From Nitrospiraceae bacterium (lineage in GTDB: Bacteria; Nitrospirota; Thermodesulfovibrionia; UBA6902), in contig CP070644.1 in the NCBI GenBank assembly GCA_020354155.1, forward strand, positions 1,918,666 to 1,929,077: 10,412 nt of DNA, given 5' to 3'. Each line of letters opens with the position of its first letter. Position 1 is the stretch's first letter. Positions 7,465 through 10,412 of this stretch are shown in pieces. A model generated the notes under the pieces. The model was not told the origin of the DNA. It made no database searches and saw nothing but the letters and a program-made list of their open reading frames with translations. Both the position numbers and the translations under genes were made by a program.

Positions 7465-8184
7465 ATGACATCTCAACAGAACAAAAACGAGGCTGAATCA
7501 TTATTGGCAAAAGTGTCCGGCACGGAGAAGATGTTCCTTACAGGACGGAGGAGCAGGGAGGAAGACCTTGAAAGCGCGGTCAGGATATTTCTGGAGTTTT
7601 TAAGAGGCTTCGAGACTCTTGTCTTTCCCGGTCCCTGTGTGACTGTCTTCGGTTCAGCCCGCTTCAACGAGGATCACCGATACTATAAACTTGCCCATGA
7701 ACTGGGCTCCCGCCTCGCCCGCTCCGGCTACACTGTGATGACCGGCGGAGGACCGGGAATTATGGAGGCTGCAAACAGGGGTGCAAAAGAGTCCGGAGGC
7801 CACAGTATAGGCTGTAACATTCAGCTGCCGAGAGAACAGAAGCCAAACCCGTATGTTGACCGTTTTATTGAGTTTGAGCACTTCTTTGTCAGGAAGGTAA
7901 TGCTTGTTAAATATTCATCTGCCTTTGTCCTCATGCCCGGAGGCTTTGGCACCCTTGATGAACTCTTCGAGGTCACGACATTAATGCAGACCCGGAAACT
8001 GGAGGCATTCCCCATTATCTGTCTCGGCAGGGACTACTGGAACCGCCTGCAGGCCTTTATGCAGGATACGCTGCTCCCTGAAGGCACCGTTGATATGACC
8101 GATGTTGAACTTATCAAAAATGCGGAATCAGTCGATGATGCCATGCAGCATATCGAGAAGTGCCTGCCCTGTACATCAGCGTGA
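7465..8184 (+). CDS. TIGR00730/LOG-family Rossmann-fold protein (nucleotide phosphoribohydrolase-like)
   Basis: This is a soluble Rossmann-like protein of the LOG (LONELY GUY) family. Characterised members hydrolyse cytokinin or purine nucleoside 5'-monophosphates to free base and ribose 5-phosphate; in most bacteria the natural substrate is uncertain. The signature motifs are present: GSAR (63-66), TGGGPGIMEAANRGA (93-107) and PGGFGTLDELFE (158-169), the PGGxGTxxE catalytic/binding loop. R143 and K144 before it are in a typical place. About 50 residues precede the core, a common extension in the longer bacterial members. The ATG at 7465 is preferred over an in-frame TTG at 7441 because a perfect AGGAGGG (7450-7456) lies 8 nt before it. 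Length is 239 residues and no damage is seen. It has its own promoter and ends in a convergent gap, so it is probably monocistronic. Confidence 0.92.
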   Translation: MTSQQNKNEAESLLAKVSGTEKMFLTGRRSREEDLESAVRIFLEFLRGFETLVFPGPCVTVFGSARFNEDHRYYKLAHELGSRLARSGYTVMTGGGPGIMEAANRGAKESGGHSIGCNIQLPREQKPNPYVDRFIEFEHFFVRKVMLVKYSSAFVLMPGGFGTLDELFEVTTLMQTRKLEAFPIICLGRDYWNRLQAFMQDTLLPEGTVDMTDVELIKNAESVDDAMQHIEKCLPCTSA

Positions 8185-8264
8185 AGGCTTTCATGCGGCG
8201 AGATGCTTTCGAGGCGCAGTATTCAGTAATGAAAACCGTACTTCTTCAGCGCAGACTGCAATTC

Positions 8265-8276
8265 CGGTACGTACCG
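8265..8276. repeat. Perfect 12-bp palindrome
   Basis: CGGTACGTACCG is identical to its reverse complement. It lies in the 196-bp convergent gap between the LOG-family gene and the ATPase remnant, just left of the long hairpin, and a GTATAC palindrome follows at 8278-8283. It could be a protein-binding site or part of transcript-end structure. No known motif is recognised. Confidence 0.4.
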
Positions 8277-8282
8277 TGTATA

Positions 8283-8335
8283 CATGGCAATGAGTAAAAG
8301 CTTATGGCGAAGGTGAGGGGCTTTTTATTGTCATG
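8283..8335. terminator. Long imperfect hairpin, probable bidirectional terminator
   Basis: The outer arms CATGGCAAT (8283-8291) and ATTGTCATG (8327-8335) pair over 9 bp with one G-T wobble. After a small internal loop, AAAAGCTT (8296-8303) pairs with GGGCTTTT (8318-8325) with two wobbles, closing a loop of about 14 nt. A T run (8322-8326) serves the plus strand, and the A run at 8296-8299 gives a T run on the minus strand. The position between convergent genes fits termination from both sides. The T run lies inside the stem rather than just after it, so efficiency is uncertain. Confidence 0.5.
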
Positions 8336-8380
8336 GTCACCTGTTGTCCTTATGCCCGGGGCGGATATCGATATTTTTTA

Positions 8381-9021
8381 TTACCAGTTCAGATATTCTT
8401 CAACAAAGCGTATATTCTTCCTGATCAGGAACTTCCGTATTTCATCTCCAAAAAATATCAACAGGGCAAAGGGGACGGAAAGAGAGAGCTCAAAAAGGCT
8501 GAGGGGATGGGTACCGAAGATTTTATGAGTAAAAGGATTAAAAACAATGAGTGCAAGGAGCAGCACTTCGGAAAGAATCCCCACAAGAATAACCCTGTTT
8601 GACAACAGTCCCTTGCTGAAGACGGACTCCCTCCGTGTCCGGCATATCATCACGTCTGCAATCTGGCAGATGATACTACTTGCAAAGAAGGCAGTAACGG
8701 CCTTCAGGTATACTGGGTCCGTTGGTTGGTCCCAGTTCCATACCCCATGTCCAGCCTCCCCTCACCCGGAGCAATATATTCGGATATAAAGGCGAGGACC
8801 GCACCAGTCCAGAGGAGCAGGGCAAAAAAATTGACAAGGTGTTTGGTAAACATGACAATCAGGGACTGTTCTTCTTTTTCTTCAAGGACATTGAATCCGT
8901 ATGTCTGATGCCGCTTTGAAGCATCTTCAGAAGAGAGCCCCTGCCCTGTAGAATCCAGTCGCTTACAGAGATCTTCAAGCGGTATCTTATGCTCGTCATA
9001 TTTCTGCAGATAAGGTTCCAT
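8381..9021 (-). pseudogene. P-type cation-transporting ATPase, internally deleted and frameshifted
   Basis: The two ends of a Ca2+/Mg2+-type P-type ATPase are joined without the middle. From the ATG at 9021, preceded by a GGAAGGAAGAGAG ribosome binding stretch, about 92 codons encode the cation ATPase N-terminal domain (PLEDLCKRLDSTGQGLSSED) and the first membrane helix (FFALLLWTGAVLAFISEY), then APGEG. That frame runs out at a TGA at 8704. In another frame, from about 8740 to the stop at 8381, about 119 codons encode the C-terminal membrane domain: VYLKAVTAFFASSIICQIAD, CRTRRESVFSKGLLSNR, PFTHKIFGTHPLSLFELS and FFGDEIRKFLIRKNIRF. The actuator domain, the phosphorylation DKTGT loop and the nucleotide-binding domain are missing. 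Relatives are near 900 residues, so about 2 kb is gone. The junction lies within about 8740-8761. No ATPase activity is possible; transported ion unknown. Confidence 0.9.
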
Positions 9022-9077
9022 CTCTCTTCCTTCCTGTAAAACAATGGTACCATGACATACAGAATACTGATAAAGGT

Positions 9078-9106
9078 ATTATGAATTTTGTCATGCTGTT
9101 TGTGAA
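9078..9106 (-). promoter_or_regulatory. Promoter retained upstream of the ATPase remnant
   Basis: On the minus strand, TTCACA (9106-9101) and CATAAT (9083-9078) are exactly 17 bp apart, each one base from consensus. The start would be near 9071, about 50 nt before the remnant's ATG, with a good ribosome binding site in between. The 148-bp gap to the divergent gene at 9170 offers no equally good plus-strand promoter; the best plus-strand elements there have poor spacing. Confidence 0.5.
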
Positions 9107-9169
9107 AAAATCTGTTAAAATTGCGTTTATCTTTAGACTGATGTTCCAGAATTGGGGAGAGACGACTTT

Positions 9170-10189
9170 ATGGAATTGTATATATGGGCAGGCATCGGTT
9201 TCTGTGTTTCCCAGTCAGCGATGTTCTCGGGGCTGAACCTGGGGCTCTTCAGCGTAACGAGGCTCAGGCTTGAAATAGAGGCAGAGTCTGGCCAGAGAAG
9301 TGCCCAGAGAGTCCTTGAGCTGCGGAAAGATTCAAATTTTATGCTTACGACGGTACTCTGGGGCAATGTCAGTGTCAATGTCCTGCTGGCCCTTCTCTCG
9401 GACTCTGTTCTCACCGGCGTAGGGGCATTCTTTTTTTCAACTATTGTCATTACATTGCTGGGAGAAATAGTCCCGCAGGGCTACTTTTCACGGCATGCCC
9501 TGAAAATGGCAACACTGCTTCTTCCCCTCTTCAGATTTTATCAGTTCCTGCTTTACCCCCTTGCAAAACCCACGGCAAAAGTACTTGACTGGTGGCTTGG
9601 CCCCGAAGGCATACATTATTTCCGTGAGAGGGACCTCCGGGAGGTTATTCGCATGCACATCGAGGCAAGCGAAGCGGATATAGACCGGATTGAGGGTCTG
9701 GGCGCCATGAACTTTCTTGCAATTGATGACATTATCATCAGCCACGAAGGCGAGCCCGTTGATCCGAAAAGTGTGATCAGTCTTCCTCTTGAGAAAAATT
9801 TTCCGGTCTTTCCAGAGTTTCAGCGAAATGCTTCTGATCCCTTTATCCAGAAAGTTCATGCCTCGGGGAAGAAATGGGTCATTATTACGGATGAAAAAGA
9901 GGAACCCCATCTCGTTCTTGATTCAGATGGATTTCTCAGGGCTGCACTTATTGATGAAAAACCCTTGCAGCCCTATGCATTCTGCCACCGTCCGATCATT
10001 GTGAAAGACCCGTACACGAAAGTGGGAAGTGTAATCTGGAGACTTAAAGTGAAACCGGAAACTTCGGAAGATGACGTAATAGACGATGATGTTATCCTGG
10101 TGTGGAGTGATGAACGCAGGGTCATCATTACCGGCGCTGATATACTTGGTCGTCTTTTGCGCGGAATAGCAACACGAACAAGGGGGTAG
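9170..10189 (+). CDS. DUF21/CNNM-like membrane protein with degenerate CBS region
   Basis: This is an inner-membrane protein of the CNNM/CorC-like group, whose members are linked to Mg2+ and other divalent-cation efflux. The DUF21 domain covers about residues 1-145. It has the conserved FSGLNLGLFSVTRLRLE (19-35) after the first helix, further helices around 58-97, GEIVPQ (98-103, the family GEIxPK/Q turn) and a helix around 111-131. The acidic linker helix SEADIDRIEGLGAMNFLAI (167-185) also matches the family. The remaining 150 residues sit where a CBS-domain pair is expected, but only patches look CBS-like: KKWVIITDE (234-242), and VWSDERRVIITGADILGRLL (311-330). The ATG at 9170 is chosen over an in-frame TTG at 9152 because GGGGAGA (9154-9160) is a suitable ribosome binding site for the ATG. 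Length is 339. The next gene starts 2 bp after its stop. Confidence 0.85.
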   Translation: MELYIWAGIGFCVSQSAMFSGLNLGLFSVTRLRLEIEAESGQRSAQRVLELRKDSNFMLTTVLWGNVSVNVLLALLSDSVLTGVGAFFFSTIVITLLGEIVPQGYFSRHALKMATLLLPLFRFYQFLLYPLAKPTAKVLDWWLGPEGIHYFRERDLREVIRMHIEASEADIDRIEGLGAMNFLAIDDIIISHEGEPVDPKSVISLPLEKNFPVFPEFQRNASDPFIQKVHASGKKWVIITDEKEEPHLVLDSDGFLRAALIDEKPLQPYAFCHRPIIVKDPYTKVGSVIWRLKVKPETSEDDVIDDDVILVWSDERRVIITGADILGRLLRGIATRTRG

Positions 10190-10191
10190 AA

Positions 10192-10412
10192 ATGAAAGTA
10201 TCCAGAACAATAACACTTGTCATTGCCGGTCTTGTACTTATTACAGGGTGTGTTTCAAGCAAGAAATATGACGAGAGCCTTCACAATGCAATGACGCTGC
10301 AGAATGCAAAGGCAGATCTTGAAGAAAAACTGCTGGCAACGGAAAAAGAGCTGACTGCAGAAAAGGCGGCCCGTGAAGCCCTGAAGGCTGAGGTAGCCGG
10401 CCTGCAAACTGA
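10192..10412 (+). CDS. Coiled-coil lipoprotein, N-terminal part (runs off window)
   Basis: The 73 visible residues begin MKVSRTITLVIAGLVLITGC, a lipoprotein signal peptide with the lipobox LITGC and the lipidated cysteine at 20. After a short SSKKYDES segment comes a charged, heptad-like helix rich in Leu, Glu, Lys and Ala (about 33-73), a likely coiled coil. No Asp follows the cysteine, so retention in the inner membrane by the enterobacterial +2 rule is not indicated. Proteins with this opening often carry an OmpA-like peptidoglycan-binding domain downstream, but that part is outside the window, so the function stays open. The start has AGGGGG about 5 nt upstream, inside the end of the DUF21/CNNM-like gene. 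The 2-bp gap means the two are almost certainly co-transcribed. Confidence 0.85.
   Translation, partial: MKVSRTITLVIAGLVLITGCVSSKKYDESLHNAMTLQNAKADLEEKLLATEKELTAEKAAREALKAEVAGLQT

Noticed and set aside
9488..9910. Minus-strand frame of 140 codons opposite the DUF21/CNNM gene
   Set aside because: It is antisense to a recognisable membrane-protein gene and the translation has no family features.
1..10412. CRISPR arrays, tRNA/rRNA genes, insertion sequences, phage or toxin-antitoxin genes
   Set aside because: No regularly spaced repeats, RNA gene folds, transposase or phage-like motifs were seen on either strand.

Overview
The window looks like chromosomal DNA from a diderm (Gram-negative) bacterium. 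It encodes a TamA/TamB outer-membrane assembly pair and, at the right edge, a lipoprotein. Base composition is balanced and codon use looks even across the genes. The set (ZntB-type CorA transporter, beta-CASP metallo-hydrolase, LOG-family protein, Ca2+/Mg2+-type P-type ATPase remnant, DUF21/CNNM protein) would fit Nitrospirota or a Desulfobacterota-like lineage. That placement is an inference from gene content, not something the sequence proves.

Layout. Bases 1-4539 (minus strand) hold tamA followed by tamB, overlapping by 4 bp. tamA is broken into two reading frames by what looks like a single lost base near 3832. tamB is open across at least 924 codons and runs off the left edge. Bases 4738-5712 (minus) are a zntB homologue. 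A 175-bp divergent gap leads to a plus-strand beta-CASP metallo-hydrolase (5888-7279), whose extended -10 promoter sits so close to the ATG that the mRNA is probably leaderless. Next comes a LOG-family (TIGR00730) gene (7465-8184) with its own good promoter and ribosome binding site. A convergent gap with a long imperfect hairpin separates it from a minus-strand P-type cation ATPase (8381-9021) that has lost its whole catalytic middle. Diverging from that remnant is a DUF21/CNNM-like membrane protein (9170-10189), followed 2 bp later by the start of a coiled-coil lipoprotein (10192 to the right edge).

How the genes work together. TamA (outer-membrane barrel) and TamB (inner-membrane-anchored periplasmic protein) form one envelope machine. 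ZntB, the dead P-type ATPase and the DUF21/CNNM protein all concern movement of divalent or other cations, but nothing shows they form one system. The metallo-hydrolase and the LOG protein are soluble enzymes (RNA processing and nucleotide hydrolysis in their families) in separate transcription units. I found no CRISPR array, RNA gene, insertion sequence or phage gene, and no convincing undescribed multi-gene system. The points most worth checking are the tamA frameshift, the internally deleted ATPase and the leaderless promoter.
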